A model generated the notes under the pieces. The model worked only from the letters and a program-made list of their open reading frames with translations. It had not been told where the DNA came from and did no database searches. Made by a program: the position numbers and the translations under genes. 64,000 nt of DNA, taken from Stenotrophomonas sp. 169. GTDB lineage: Bacteria > Pseudomonadota > Gammaproteobacteria > Xanthomonadales > Xanthomonadaceae. The DNA is taken from positions 1,818,501-1,882,500 of the forward strand of contig NZ_CP061204.1 in assembly GCF_014621775.1 (NCBI RefSeq), given 5' to 3'. Numbering within the stretch: position 1 is the stretch's first letter; each line of letters opens with the position of its first letter. Of the stretch, positions 28,328 to 40,800 are shown piece after piece.

Positions 28328-30202
28328 GGATGCCTCTGGCATATCGAGCAATAGGTCAATGGACTCTTCCTTGGGAGCCCAAGTTTTTATCGTTTGGTTC
28401 CTCGACGACTGCCCCGCGGATCGCGCCGGAACTGCCTTAGAGCCGTCGGCCGTCTTTGCATCCAGGTCCGTCACTATCAGGGTGTTGAGGCCCAGTTTGG
28501 TGAGAAGAGGGCGAAGGCGATGAGCGTGGCTGCCCCCGATTTCCAACCAGGTGAGGTATCGATGCCTGAGATAAGCGTAGGGTTCGCGACATTGCACCAT
28601 GTGGGGGACCACTATCCGCTCTGCAGGTCCCTCAACGAGGATCGCACCATCGGCGAAGAAGAGATCGCAATGTGTGATCTTTAGGTAACGCTTCACAAAG
28701 CGGGTCGTGTCGTCATCAGTGCCAAAGATCTTAGAGAGATTGACAACCTGAGAAACGGGGACGGAGCCCTTCACCGCCTTGACCGGCATGCGGCGGAAAT
28801 AACGTAAGGAAGTGAAGTCAGCTTCGTGTGCCAGATGGCTTGAGTGAGTGCTGACCACCATTTGGGTATGAAATTCGCTGGAGTCGCCTAAGCTCTCATG
28901 CTTTCGGAGCACCGCGTAGGCGTGGGCGATGAAAACCTGTTGAACCTGAGCGTGGAGATGGGCTTCTGGCTCTTCCACCAGGACTAAGTGGAGCGGGGGG
29001 ATGTTGTCGTCTGCCGCCCATGCTTGTTTCGACGCCTTGCCGACTCGCATCCACCTGTCGCGGAAGCTCATCAGCGCGAACACCATCGAAACCAGGTTCT
29101 GGTAGCCCAGTCCGTTGGAGTCCTCAGGTAAACGATTGGAAAAACCTACCTCCGCCAGATGCGTGGGGACCTCATAGTGCACAGCAGACCCATGGTTCAG
29201 AGCATCCAGGGGGCGCAGGTCCGCAGCGAGGCGCAGCTTTGGGTCGGTCAAGCCCGGATAGCCCACAGTTTCGAGCTCCTTAAGCGCTGACTCGAAGGAG
29301 TCTGAAAGCTGCTTGCCGAAGGCCACCCGAGCTTGGTGTAAGGCCTGAAGCGCCTTCAGGTCCTTTTCTTCAGGTTGGTCGAAGGGGTCCAGATGTTGTG
29401 AGTAGTAGCCGCGGAGCTGAGTAGAGAGCTTTTTCCCCAAACGCACAGTCTCTGCATCCAAGTCGTCGTCGCTGGTGCTGCTGGACGCGGCCCATCCGAG
29501 TCCACGCTGCGCGCTGATCTCGTCGATGCGTATCAGTCCTTTGAACGGGTCTCCTTTAAGCGGTTCACTGTCGACGGGCAGGGGCTGCGGATTCGCACAC
29601 CCGTCATCTGGGTCATCCAACAGCGCTGGATCCAGCAGATAGGCCTTGACCTCAAACGTCGATCGAAGTCGTCGTGAAAGGAACTCAATCATCGACTTCG
29701 GCCACAGTGAAAAGGGATCATCACTGTCGTCCGGGCCTGAGGCTGCGGCCATCACGCTTTTTGTGGCAGATCTTGCGTTGAGATACTCACGCTTAAAGTC
29801 GTCAGCGTTCCTGGGTTCGTATCGAAGGCGGACGCCGATGGCGCTGCCGTCCCAATCCAGCGTTGGAAGGATCCCTTGGACGTAATGAAGTTGGTTGTCA
29901 GGAACTTGCAACCAGACATCTAGCGACGGCGAGATCGAGCCCCAGTCGAAGTCTGTGGGCTCACCATCCTCCGATTCTGTCTCCCAAGCGCTCCCCAGCT
30001 CGTTGATGGCCGGCCAATGGCTCAGCGTAAAATCGTTGATGTTGAAGTCGCGCTGATCAACGAGGAAGCGTCGCATGGCAACCATCGCAGATGTCTTTCC
30101 GCTATTGTTGGCGCCTACAAAGACTGTCGATTCCTTCGCAATATCTATCCTTGTGGCAAGTAGTTTTCGAAAATTCGCCACTTCAATGAAGTCAATGTGC
30201 AC
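28328..30202 (-). pseudogene. N-terminal part of OLD-family ATPase-nuclease (GajA-like), interrupted by IS
   Basis: 625 codons up to the IS, where a TGA supplied by the element's end stops translation. GTG at 30202 has AAGGAG five bases upstream. The ABC-type ATPase has Walker A GANNSGKTSAMV near residue 30 and Walker B LVLVEEPEAHLHAQVQQVF in the middle. The TOPRIM nuclease starts with FFADGAILVEGPAERIVVP (catalytic Glu) and IVTDLDAKT (acidic DxD). The last conserved TOPRIM segment lies beyond the IS. The rebuilt protein would be 774 aa, longer than typical GajA (about 580 aa). Such OLD-UvrD pairs protect against phages; here the nuclease is presumably inactive. Confidence 0.9.
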
Positions 30203-30576
30203 TTGTACTCCTTCCGGCAGTGCTAGGCCAAAATGCGGACTGACGGCCCGAATATCATTACGTGAGTCGTCCTGGTCGTGGGGTGATTCCCACCGACTTT
30301 AGCGGGTAGGGAGGTGCGGCGAAAGTGGCGAGCGGGATGTGCGGCAACGTGGCTCGGGCGGTCACCCAAATCGTAGTCGGCCCTCTCCAGCTTGGAACAC
30401 TGTCGAATGGGACTGAATTATGTCCCGGACGGAATTTGAGCAGGTTACGGTCCGCGCCGCATTCTATGAGGCTGTGGTGGCGGTCGTTTGAAGGACTATT
30501 GACAACAGCACTCGCCGCACTCAATCTCCGCGACGGGGACACGCGCGCTCACTGTGAAGCGCGCTACAGGGATGAC
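30203..30576. other. 374-bp intergenic region between the defence and secretion loci
   Basis: This gap separates the divergent OLD nuclease and ABC exporter and should hold both promoters. I could not assign confident -35/-10 pairs. Open frames through it have no recognisable protein features. No palindromic SMAG unit is present. Confidence 0.5.
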
Positions 30577-32742
30577 ATGTCACACGGAAATGCGGCGCTG
30601 TCGGTCGTGGGTGATGGGGTGGTCGAGGGTGAAGAGATTAGCCTGGCGTTACGCGGGCTGGTCCTGCTCGCTCAGTTTCATGGAATTGCAGCGGATGCCG
30701 GCCAGTTGGCGCACGAATGTGCGTCAGATGATGCGCGTGTGGATGACACCATGCTTGTGTTGCTCGCACGGCGGTTGGGCCTGAAGGCCAAGATCAACAA
30801 GCTTTCCTTGGATCGGCTGGCAATGGCGAACCTGCCCGCTCTAGTGTTTGGCGCGGAAGACGACGCGTTCATTCTGGCGCGGATCAACGGTGAACAGGTC
30901 TTGATCCACGACCTGCGCACCAAGCGACCGCAGACCATATCGTTTGAACAGCTAACGCAGCGTTACGCTGGCCGAATCTTGCAGGTGGCCTCTCGTGCTT
31001 CTGTGTTGGGTGATCTGGCCCGTTTTGATTTCAGTTGGTTCATCCCAGCGGTAGTCAAATACCGGAAATTGCTGATGGAGGTATTCATCGTCTCCTTCTT
31101 CATCCAGCTGCTGGCGCTGGTTACGCCGCTGTTCTATCAAGTGGTGATGGACAAAGTCCTCGTGCATCGCGGACTAACAACGCTGGACGTAATCGCCATC
31201 GGCCTAGTGTCGATCGCCGTGTTCGACGTAGTGCTTAGCGGGCTGCGGACTTACGTGTTCGCGCACACGACCAGCAAGATCGACGTGGAACTCGGCGCAC
31301 GCCTGTTCCGGCACATGCTGGCTTTGCCACTGGCCTATTTCGAGTCGCGCAGGGTAGGGGATACCATCGCGCGGGTCCGCGAGCTTGAGAACATCCGTAA
31401 CTTCCTGACGGGGCAGGCGCTGACCTCGGTCCTGGACCTGTTCTTTACCGTGGTGTTTCTCGCGGTGATGTTCTACTACAGCGGCTGGCTGACCCTGATC
31501 GTCGTGTTGTCGCTGCCGCTATATGCGCTCATCTCGGCAGGCATCACACCTGTGCTACGAAAGCGCCTCAACGAGAAGTTCGCACGTGGCGCCGACAACC
31601 AGTCGTTCTTGGTGGAAACCGTCAGCGGTATCAGCACCGTCAAAGCGATGGCTGTTGACCCACGCGTGACCCGCACGTGGGACAACCAGCTCGCTGGTTA
31701 TGTGAGTGCCGGCTTTGGGGTAACCAAGGTAGCAACCGTGGGCCAGCAGGGCGTGCAGCTGGTGCAGAAGCTCGTCAGCGTGGCGATACTTTTCTGGGGC
31801 GCGAAGATGGTCATCGATGGCAAGCTGAGCCTGGGCCAGCTGATTGCGTTCAACATGCTGTCTGGCCAAGTGTCAGCTCCCATTATTCGCCTGGCGCAGC
31901 TGTGGCAGGACTTCCAGCAGGTGGGCATTTCCGTTGAACGCTTGGGCGATATCCTCAATACCCGGACCGAGCTGCCGGGCAGCCGCCTTGCACTTCCACC
32001 GATCAAGGGCCGCGTTACATTCGAGCGGGTAGCGTTCCGCTACCGCCCCGATGCCCCCGAGGTGCTCTCGGGGATCGAGCTCGACATCGGCGCGGGGGAA
32101 GTCATCGGCATCGTTGGGCGTTCCGGCTCCGGCAAGAGCACGCTGACTAAGCTGGTGCAACGTCTCTACACCCCCGAACGCGGCCGCGTGCTGGTTGATG
32201 GGCAGGACTTGGCATTGGCTGATCCGGCTTGGCTGCGCCGCCAACTCGGTGTTGTGCTGCAAGAGAACTTTCTCTTCAACCGCAGCGTCCGGGAGAACAT
32301 CGCGTTAAGTGACCCGGGCATGCCTTTGGATCGGGTGATCCAGGCTGCCACACTGGCCGGCGCGCATGAGTTCATCGCAGCACTGCCCGAAGGCTATGAC
32401 ACTAAGGTGGGCGAACATGGAACTGGGCTGTCGGGCGGCCAGCGCCAGCGCATCGCGATCGCGCGAGCTTTGATCACCGATCCGAGGATCCTCATCCTCG
32501 ATGAAGCCACCAGTGCGCTCGATTACGAGTCCGAACATGCGGTGATGAGCAATATGCGTTCGATCTGCAAGGGGCGCACGGTGCTGATCATTGCCCATCG
32601 CCTGTCCACGGTCCGCCACGCCAATCGGATCGTGGTGGTGGAAAAGGGACAGATCGTTGAGAGCGGGACGCATGACGAGTTGGTTATGCGACCCGGGGGG
32701 CACTACGCCCACTTGTACCGATTGCAGCAGGGCATTGCATGA
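30577..32742 (+). CDS. type I secretion ABC exporter (HlyB/RtxB-like)
   Basis: 721-aa inner-membrane ATP-driven exporter for RTX proteins. Residues about 10-140 are a C39-like domain without the catalytic Cys ([16 protein letters not shown]), as in HlyB, so it docks rather than cleaves the substrate. Membrane helices follow (from [19 protein letters not shown]). The nucleotide-binding domain has Walker [11 protein letters not shown] near residue 515, signature [13 protein letters not shown], Walker [13 protein letters not shown] and the switch His in [11 protein letters not shown] at 30577 is chosen because it begins the family-like N-terminus; the open frame extends further without homology features. 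It overlaps the next gene by four bases. Confidence 0.95.
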   Translation: MSHGNAALSVVGDGVVEGEEISLALRGLVLLAQFHGIAADAGQLAHECASDDARVDDTMLVLLARRLGLKAKINKLSLDRLAMANLPALVFGAEDDAFILARINGEQVLIHDLRTKRPQTISFEQLTQRYAGRILQVASRASVLGDLARFDFSWFIPAVVKYRKLLMEVFIVSFFIQLLALVTPLFYQVVMDKVLVHRGLTTLDVIAIGLVSIAVFDVVLSGLRTYVFAHTTSKIDVELGARLFRHMLALPLAYFESRRVGDTIARVRELENIRNFLTGQALTSVLDLFFTVVFLAVMFYYSGWLTLIVVLSLPLYALISAGITPVLRKRLNEKFARGADNQSFLVETVSGISTVKAMAVDPRVTRTWDNQLAGYVSAGFGVTKVATVGQQGVQLVQKLVSVAILFWGAKMVIDGKLSLGQLIAFNMLSGQVSAPIIRLAQLWQDFQQVGISVERLGDILNTRTELPGSRLALPPIKGRVTFERVAFRYRPDAPEVLSGIELDIGAGEVIGIVGRSGSGKSTLTKLVQRLYTPERGRVLVDGQDLALADPAWLRRQLGVVLQENFLFNRSVRENIALSDPGMPLDRVIQAATLAGAHEFIAALPEGYDTKVGEHGTGLSGGQRQRIAIARALITDPRILILDEATSALDYESEHAVMSNMRSICKGRTVLIIAHRLSTVRHANRIVVVEKGQIVESGTHDELVMRPGGHYAHLYRLQQGIA

Positions 32743-34160
32743 AGCACATCCGCGATGGCATCGGTGACTTCATTAAGCGTTACCGTACGGTGTTCGGTGC
32801 GGCGTGGAAGGCGAGGCGAGAGATGGACCCGCCGCCTCGCGGCGACGACGAGCGTGCCTTCTTGCCCGCCCATTTGGAACTAATCGAAACGCCGACATCG
32901 CCGACGGCGCGGTGGACCATGCGAATCATCATCGGCATGTTCATTGTGGCCATAAGCTGGGCGACCCTCGGTAAGTTGGATATCGTGGCGGTCGCGCCGG
33001 GCAAGACCGTGGTGGATTCACGGACCAAGGTGGTGCAGCCGGCGGAAGTTGGCGTGATACGGCAGATCCTAGTGCGCGATGGCCAAGCCGTCCAAGCCGG
33101 CCAAGTGCTAATCACCCTGGATGCCACGGCCACCGGTGCCGACGTCGCAAAGGCCGGCGATGCGCTGCTCAACGCGCGCATGACCGCTCTGCGCCTGCGC
33201 GCCCTGGGGGTCGCACTAGACACCGATAGCGCCCCGCAGGTCAGTGCGGAGGTAGACCTTCCCTCGGCCCGGGTAGAGGACGAACAGGCCTTGGCGCGTA
33301 GCCAGTATGAGGCGCTGGAGGCGCGCCGCCACAGCCTGCAAGCGATGATTGCCCAGCGCCGCGCGGAGCTTGCCACTACCCTGGCCGCAGTGCAGCCGCT
33401 GGAGGAATCGGCACGCATCTCCAAGCTGCGCGCCGACGACTATCGCGGCTTGCTCGATGGGAATTACGTAGGCCGGCACGACTACCTGCTGCGTGAGCAG
33501 GAACGCATCGCCGGCGAAAGCGACCTGGCCACCCAGCGCAACCGTGTGCAGGAAGTGCGCTCGGCCCTGCTGGCCGCCGAGGAGGAGCTCCGAGTGCTGG
33601 TCACCGATTTCCGCCAGCAGACCCTGGACGGCCTGCGCGCGGCGCAGGAACAGATCGGGCAGATGGCCCCCGAAGTGTCACGTAGCGGCCGGCGCGACCA
33701 CCAGATGACCCTGCGCGCCCCAGTTGCCGGTACCGTGCAGCAGCTGGCGGTACATACCGTTGGCGGCGTTGTGACTCCGGCGCAGCCACTGCTGGCCGTA
33801 GTGCCCAGTGAGGAGGCGTTGGAGGTGGAAGCCGCCATCCTCAACAAAGACATCGGCTTCGTCCGGACCGGGCAGGCCGTGACGGTCAAGGTAGAGAGTT
33901 TCCCCTATACCCGCTATGGCTACTTGACCGGCAAGGTGGTCAGTGTGTCTCACGATGCAATGCAGGACGAAAAGCTTGGCTTGGTGTTTCCAGTACGGGT
34001 GAAGCTGGACAGGTCCGTGCTGCAGATCGATGGGGTCAGCGTTCGCTTGAGCGCCGGCATGAACCTCAGCGCCGAGATCAAGACCGGCAAGCGGCGGGTG
34101 ATCGACTACCTGCTGAGCCCATTGCAGCAACATACTACAGAATCGCTGCGCGAGCGCTGA
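32739..34160 (+). CDS. type I secretion membrane-fusion protein (HlyD family)
   Basis: 473-aa periplasmic adaptor. A cytoplasmic N-terminus of about 60 residues precedes a single membrane helix ([19 protein letters not shown]), a biotinyl-lipoyl-like part ([19 protein letters not shown]), a long coiled-coil hairpin (about residues 130-290) and a beta-barrel part containing [19 protein letters not shown] and the RTX-D signature-like [18 protein letters not shown] overlap couples it to the exporter. A TolC-type outer-membrane partner is not in the window. Confidence 0.95.
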   Translation: MKHIRDGIGDFIKRYRTVFGAAWKARREMDPPPRGDDERAFLPAHLELIETPTSPTARWTMRIIIGMFIVAISWATLGKLDIVAVAPGKTVVDSRTKVVQPAEVGVIRQILVRDGQAVQAGQVLITLDATATGADVAKAGDALLNARMTALRLRALGVALDTDSAPQVSAEVDLPSARVEDEQALARSQYEALEARRHSLQAMIAQRRAELATTLAAVQPLEESARISKLRADDYRGLLDGNYVGRHDYLLREQERIAGESDLATQRNRVQEVRSALLAAEEELRVLVTDFRQQTLDGLRAAQEQIGQMAPEVSRSGRRDHQMTLRAPVAGTVQQLAVHTVGGVVTPAQPLLAVVPSEEALEVEAAILNKDIGFVRTGQAVTVKVESFPYTRYGYLTGKVVSVSHDAMQDEKLGLVFPVRVKLDRSVLQIDGVSVRLSAGMNLSAEIKTGKRRVIDYLLSPLQQHTTESLRER

Positions 34161-34194
34161 GCTCCGGGCACTACAACTACTTGGGAAAGCGGGC

Positions 34195-34707
34195 ATGTTC
34201 GAAGGCATGAATCCAGATCAGCAACAGCGGGACGAACAATGGCAACAGGTTTCTCGTTTGTTCAAGATGGCCATGTGGCTTAGCGCATGCCTTGCGCTGG
34301 CCGCAGAAGCGATCCACCGCCTGCCGATGGTCAAGCAGCTGATAGAAGATGAGCGCGCTGATGACGCGCGTGCATGGGTGTACGTGGCTCTGATGTACCT
34401 GGTGTCCGTGCCCCTGCTTTTTCTTCGTATGCGCCGTGCGCTGTCCGGGTTCAAGCCGCCGGACAATAGCCTGTCCACCCGGGTATTTGTCGCAAGCGCG
34501 GGCGCTTTGATCTGCATCGGCCTCATCGTGCTACCGGTTATCGTTCTTGAGTGGGGTCCCAGCGCCGCACTTCGGGGACAGAGCCTCTATCACCTCCTTT
34601 CGGGAAATGTACTTGGCACGGCGCTGGTTGGTGGAGTACTCGGCTACGGCGCAGCCCTGGCCGCATGGATGCTTTTCTGCGGCGTGCCCAAGGTTGTTCT
34701 GCGGTAG
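34195..34707 (+). CDS. unknown four-helix membrane protein in the type I secretion operon
   Basis: 170-aa hydrophobic protein that I do not recognise. Predicted membrane segments are MAMWLSACLALAAEAI, VYVALMYLVSVPLLFL, ASAGALICIGLIVLPVIVL and VLGTALVGGVLGYGAALAAWM, with a charged Gln-rich N-terminus. It starts 34 bp after the HlyD-type gene and precedes the RTX gene by 180 bp, so it is probably co-transcribed and may protect the producer or assist export. An internal ATG four codons downstream is an alternative start. Confidence 0.7.
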   Translation: MFEGMNPDQQQRDEQWQQVSRLFKMAMWLSACLALAAEAIHRLPMVKQLIEDERADDARAWVYVALMYLVSVPLLFLRMRRALSGFKPPDNSLSTRVFVASAGALICIGLIVLPVIVLEWGPSAALRGQSLYHLLSGNVLGTALVGGVLGYGAALAAWMLFCGVPKVVLR

Positions 34708-34887
34708 CGGTAGATGCGTGGCTTGGCCGCCACGGACGTGCGCACAGGGGGGGGAAGTGCCAGCTAATTGAGGCGGCGCATACCCGCCCCACCAAGAATT
34801 GCATGACCGACTGCGACTCCGCCCTGCCTGCGCGGCGCGGGCACGACGAATTGTACGATCGATTCACCACAACAAAGGAGTGTTCCA

Positions 34888-37800
34888 GTGGCAACGACAA
34901 CAATGACGATCGAGCAGATTCAACAGGGTGCTGGTGAATTCGCAGGACACATGAATAATTTCATCGGCGGCTTCTACGATGCGTACGAACAAGGCTACGA
35001 TCTGGCCATCCAGAACGGCAAGACGGCATTCGAAGCGAAGATCAACGGGCTCCAGAGCGGCATTCAGGCCAATGCACGCTATGCCGATCTCAATGCGCAG
35101 CGCTACGCCAACAACCCGAACCTGAGTTTCTCCCAGACCTATCAGAATCTGGCGAATCACTACAATGCGATGGCCGACAGTATGGTCACGCAGAGCATCA
35201 AGACCCAAGACCAGCTGAGCAGCTTCATGGGCAACATGCAGCAGAAGGCGCTCAGCGATCTCGGGTCGTTTGGAAACAGCCCGGCCGGGCGCGCGGCCGG
35301 CGAACTGCTGGGGCCCGCGTTCGATGCATTCCAGATGGCAAGTGCGGTGGCCGATCAGAACTGGAGCGACTTGGGCAAGGCCGGAAGCAGCCTGCTCATG
35401 GCAGAGGCTTTTGGCTTCGCCGCTCTCGCCCTTGCCGGCGCATTTGGCCTGACCATCGGGCTGCCTGTAACCATTGCGGTGGGGCTTGCCGCAGTCCTTG
35501 GCGGATACCTTGGGGGAAAGATCTGGGACGAAGTCAATGGACCGATCCAGGACGCGTTGTCGCGGCTTGGCGACGCCATTCGAGGCGACGACTACCGCAT
35601 CGAGCGCTACGACCCGATTGGCCTGGACCTAAATGGCGATGGAGTGGTGACCACCATCGCGGATGGCAACTGGTCCGGTCCGCTGTTTGATTACAACGGT
35701 GACGGCATTCGCACGGCCACGGGCTGGATCGGTGCCGAGGATGGCATGCTGGTTCGGGATTTGGATGGTTCGGGTGCCATTGAAACCGGGCGCGAGCTTT
35801 TCGGTGACCAGACGCGCCTGCGCAACGGAAACCTTGCGCTTACGGGCATGGAGGCCTTGGCCGATCTGGACACGAACCAAGATGGTTTTCTTGACGCGGC
35901 CGACGCTGCATTCGCTTCACTGCAGATCTGGCAGGACCGCAATGGCAACGGCATCAGCGAGTCGTCGGAGTTGATGACGCTGTCGCAGTTGGGCATCAAT
36001 CGCCTGAAGACGCAGTTCCTCGGCAATGGACCAGCGAGTGACGACGTTGCGGGCGGAAACCTGATCGCCAGCAGTACGTTCACGCGGGTCGACGCCAACG
36101 GCGTGGAAGCCACCCATATCATGCAGGATTTCAACTTCGATGCTGACACGATCCACAGCGACTTCTCAGACCATGTAACCATTCCGGAGGAACTCTTTGC
36201 ACTGCCAGATCTAAAGGGCATGGGGTTGCTGCGTGATCTGCGTGAAGCGGCTGCACTCTCGCCAGCCCTGTTACAGGCGATCCAGGCATTCGCCGCTGCC
36301 ACCACGCGTGAAGCTCAGCGAGGACTGATGGATGAGGTTCTCTACCAATGGGCAAAGACCAATCCTAAGTTCAGTGACGATCGCATCGATCTGCACATGG
36401 GAGGCGGCCGCTATGACGAAAGCTCTGCCAATGTGGTGCGACTACGTCCGAACGAGGTGATGGTCTGGGGCGACCCCGAGAAACTGGATGATGCATACAC
36501 ACGCAAGGTCCGGGTTGCGGAGGCGGTGCTGGGCATGCTGCCGATCAGCGCCGTATTTTGGGGTACGGCAAACCTGAACAATTACGGGCGTGTGTACGAC
36601 GCTTTCTTGGAGAGCAGCTACGCCGAGCTGGCGGTCCAGACCCGCCTTCGGGCCTATATCAATAACGTGACCCTGACCATCGACACCGATGCAGGAACCA
36701 CTGTGGTGGATTTCTCACCGGTGAACGCACTTCTGCTCGATCGCTATGCCATCGACCGGACCAATGCGGCCCTTGATCTGGTCGAGCTGGTGCGCGCCAT
36801 GCCCCGCCAGGTGCAGGGGGCGATGTGGACCGAAAGCGAGGCAATGCTGCGTAGCTGGGTGGCCGACAATACTCAGGATGCCGCCTTCAACGCCGCGCTG
36901 CTTTCGGTCGGGTTGCGGCACGGCACTGGTGGTGCCGAGGCGGACACCGTTCTGGGCGCGGATGCGCCGGATGTCAGCGAGCAGATCCTGGCAGGGGCCG
37001 GTAACGATATCGTGTTCGCGGGCCAAGGGCGCAACGTGGTGTACGGGCAGGACGGAGATGACACGCTCTATGGGGGCTCGCAGCAAGATCAGCTGGACGG
37101 CGGTACAGGCATCGATATCCTCCATGCCGGCGGAGGCGATGATGCGCTTGAAGGCGGGGATGGTGCCGACAAGCTCTTCGGTGGAAGCGGAGCGGATTCC
37201 CTGCATGGTGGCAGCGGCGACGATCGCCTTGACGGCGGAGCCGGGGATGACTACCTGGACGGCGGATGGGGCAGTGACCGCTACGTCTTCGCTCGCGGGG
37301 CCGGCCACGATCGGATTCACAACTACGATACCGCAGTTGATCGCCTGGACGTTTTGGAAATCGGTGCGGGCATCGCACCGTCGGACCTTAAGGTCTGGCG
37401 CAGTGGCGACTACCTGTGCATCCAGATCGCAGGGACTGACGACCGCATCGACATCCAGAACTATTTCCGCGACGACGGCAGTAGTGCCTATCGACTGGAC
37501 CAGATTCGCTTTGCCGATGGCACGTCGTGGACGATCGCAGATGTGAAGGCGAAGGTGCTCGTGCCGGTGCCAGGGGTGGATGACCTTTATGGGTACGACA
37601 CGGACGATGTCATCAACGGCGGCGACGGCAATGAATGGTTAAGTGGCCGCGGTGGCAACGACACCCTGTCGGGCGGGGGAGGGGCTGACCGGCTGAACGG
37701 CGATGACGGCAACGATCAGCTCACTGGCGACGCCGGAAACGACCGGCTGTCCGGCGGCGAGGGCGTGGACTTCCTATCCGGCGGGGAGGGCGACGATCAT

Positions 37801-40800
37801 CTTGATGGTGGCGCAGGCGCGGATCGCTTGGAGGGCGGCACCGGTAATGACGTGCTTCAGGGGGGCGATGGCAACGACGTCTATGTGTTCGGGGTCGGCT
37901 TCGGTCGTGACGTGATCAACAACTATGATGACGGTCAGGGGCGCGTGGATGCCGTGCAGTTCCTTTCCGGCATCGCCCCGGGCGACGTAATCGCGACCCG
38001 CAGTGGCGACGACCTTCATCTTGCAGTCGGCAACAACGGCGATCTCGTGGTCGTATCCGGCTACTTCATCGGAAACGGCTCTGGCGCGACGCGGATCGAC
38101 GAGATCCGCTTCGCCGACAGCGTCGTCTGGAACGTCGACGCAGTGAAGTCGATGGTGCAGCAGGCGACGGCTGGCGATGACGCGCTGCAGGGCTACGATG
38201 GCAATGACACGCTGGCCGGCCTGGCCGGTCACGACGACATTCGCGGCGGCATCGGCAATGACCAGCTTTCCGGGGGCGAGGGCGACGATCTGCTGCAGGG
38301 TGAGGAAGGCGATGACATCGTCCTGGGAGAGGACGGCAACGATACCCTGACCGGTGGCGAGGGTTCGGACACGCTGAGCGGCGGCGCCGGCATGGACGCG
38401 CTCTATGGAGGCAGCGGCGTCGACATACTGGACGGAGGCGACGGTCGAGACTGGATGGCCGGCGACCAAGGTGACGACGTGCTATCAGGTGGTGCGGATA
38501 TCGACGAGATGTTGGGCGGATCGGGCAATGACGTCCTGACTGGCGGCGCCGGCGATGATCGAATGGAAGGTGGCGAGGGCGATGACGAATACGTATTCGC
38601 ACGGGGTGATGGTCGTGACACGATCTCCGACCTTGCTGGGCTCAGCACCCTGCGCCTGCAAGGCGTCACCGCGTCCGAGGTTGTCATGCGCCGCGACGGC
38701 ACCAGTCTGGTGCTGCGTTACGCCGGTACCGAGGGGGACGAGATCCGACTCGAGGGCATGTTCGACCCGATCACGGGGCTGGCGACAACCGGATTGCGCG
38801 TAATCGCCGGCACGGGCCCTGCCTTGCAGGTGGACGCGTCGGGGCTGGACGCGGAAGTACTTCGCGCAACGTCAGCTGATGACACAATTATCGGCAACAG
38901 CCTGGCCAACCTGATCCATGGGCAGGCGGGCGACGATGTGATCCACGCCGAAGACGGCGATGATGCAGTGCATGGCGATGCAGGCGATGATCAGCTATTC
39001 GGTGGCGCCGGCAACGATGAGCTTCTTGGCGGCGCCGGTGCCGATCGGCTTGACGGCGGCCAGGGCGCGGATAGGGCAATCGGTGGTGACGGTGACGACT
39101 ACTATGTTGTCGGCGACGCTGGGGATACGGTCGTGGAAGCGGCTGTCGGTGGGCACGACACAGTGCTGGCCGCTATCGACCACGTGCTATCCGATAACGT
39201 CGAAGATCTGGTGCTTGCGGGGTGGGAATCGATTAATGGCAGCGGCAACAGCGGCGCAAACACGCTGAGCGGGAACGATGCCGGTAACCGTCTCGATGGT
39301 GGTTATGGAAATGATCGTCTATTCGGGATGGGCGGGAATGACGAGTTGGAAGGTAGCGCGGGCAACGACCTGTTGGACGGAGGGCAAGGCATCGACTTGC
39401 TCGCTGGTGGTGTCGGCGATGATGAGTACCGGATCGATACTAGTGAGGACGTTGTCTTCGAACTGGCTGGCGAGGGGACGGACAGTGTCCACGCCAGCAG
39501 CGATTACACACTGTCGGCCAACATCGAGCGACTGATCCAGGTGGAAGGCAGCAGCGCCGTTGTCGCGATCGGGAACCAGAGCGACAACGAGCTGATCGGC
39601 AATAGCAACAGTAACCGGCTGGACGGCGGGGCCGGTGCAGATCGTATGCTAGGCGGCCTTGGTGACGATACCTACGTGGTCGACCAGGCAGGCGATCTTG
39701 TGGTCGAGCTGGCCGATGAGGGGCGCGACACTGTCGAATCGAGTATCGATTACGTGCTGGGCACCACATTGGAAGAACTTGTACTGACCGGTATCGGCAA
39801 CATCAATGGCACCGGCAATGACGGTGACAACCAGCTAGTGGGTAATGCCGGCAACAACCGCCTAGATGGCGGCGCCGGTGGCGACCAAATGTACGGCGGC
39901 CTGGGGGATGACTACTTCATCAACGAAAGCAGCGCCGATTGGATCCACGAGTACGCTGGCGAAGGTGTCGACACCGTCGAACGACGCTACGAGACCAATT
40001 TGGTGCTTGCTGACGAGGTTGAGAATCTCATCCTGGCCGTCGGTATCCAGACCGGGAACGGCAATGGGTTGGACAACACGATCACGGGCAACTCAGCGGC
40101 CAATACACTGGGCGGCTGGGATGGTGACGATCTTCTGTATGGCCTGGATGGAAACGACTCCCTCTTCGGAGGTACAGGCACCGACCAACTGTACGGTGGG
40201 GCTGGGAGCGACTATCTCGATGGTGGAGAGGGGACAGACCGTCTTGAAGGGGGATTGGGCGATGACGTCTACATCACTGATGACAGCGGAGATGTCGTTG
40301 TGGAGGCGCTCGGCGCCGGCAAGGACCAAGTGCAGACCACAGCATCGTATGTCTTGTCGGAGAATATTGAGAACCTGTTCCTGAGCGGCGCTGGGGTCAT
40401 CAACGGCACTGGCAATGCACTGGACAACTATCTGGCCGGCAATGCGCAAGGCAATGTCATGAACGGCATGGGTGGGAGCGACACCATCGTGGGTGGCGCC
40501 GGCAATGACACGCTGATTGGCGGTACTGGCGATGATAAGTACGTGTTCGACGCCACAAGCGGCTTTGATCGTGTGGACAACACCGGAGGCGGCTTCGACG
40601 GCGTCTTCTTCAACAGCGGCGTTACCCGTGAGCGGATCTCGTTCAGCCGGGACGGCAATGATCTCTTGATCATCCTGGACAACGCAGCGACACCCAGCGT
40701 CCGCGTGGCCAACCACTTCCTCGGTGGTGATGCGGCTATTGACTACGTGCAACCCGATGGGGGCTCATACCTCACTACGGCGCAGATCAACCAGATCGTG

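Noticed and set aside
27066..28330. A GATC target duplication for the IS
   Set aside because: GATC also appears near both ends, but it belongs to the inverted ends (TGATC). Using it leaves an in-frame TGA in the rebuilt gene, whereas GGA restores the frame and gives the TG terminal bases usual in IS3.
30258..30542. A 94-codon minus-strand frame between the defence and secretion loci
   Set aside because: No ribosome site, no recognisable motif, and it covers the region expected to hold promoters.
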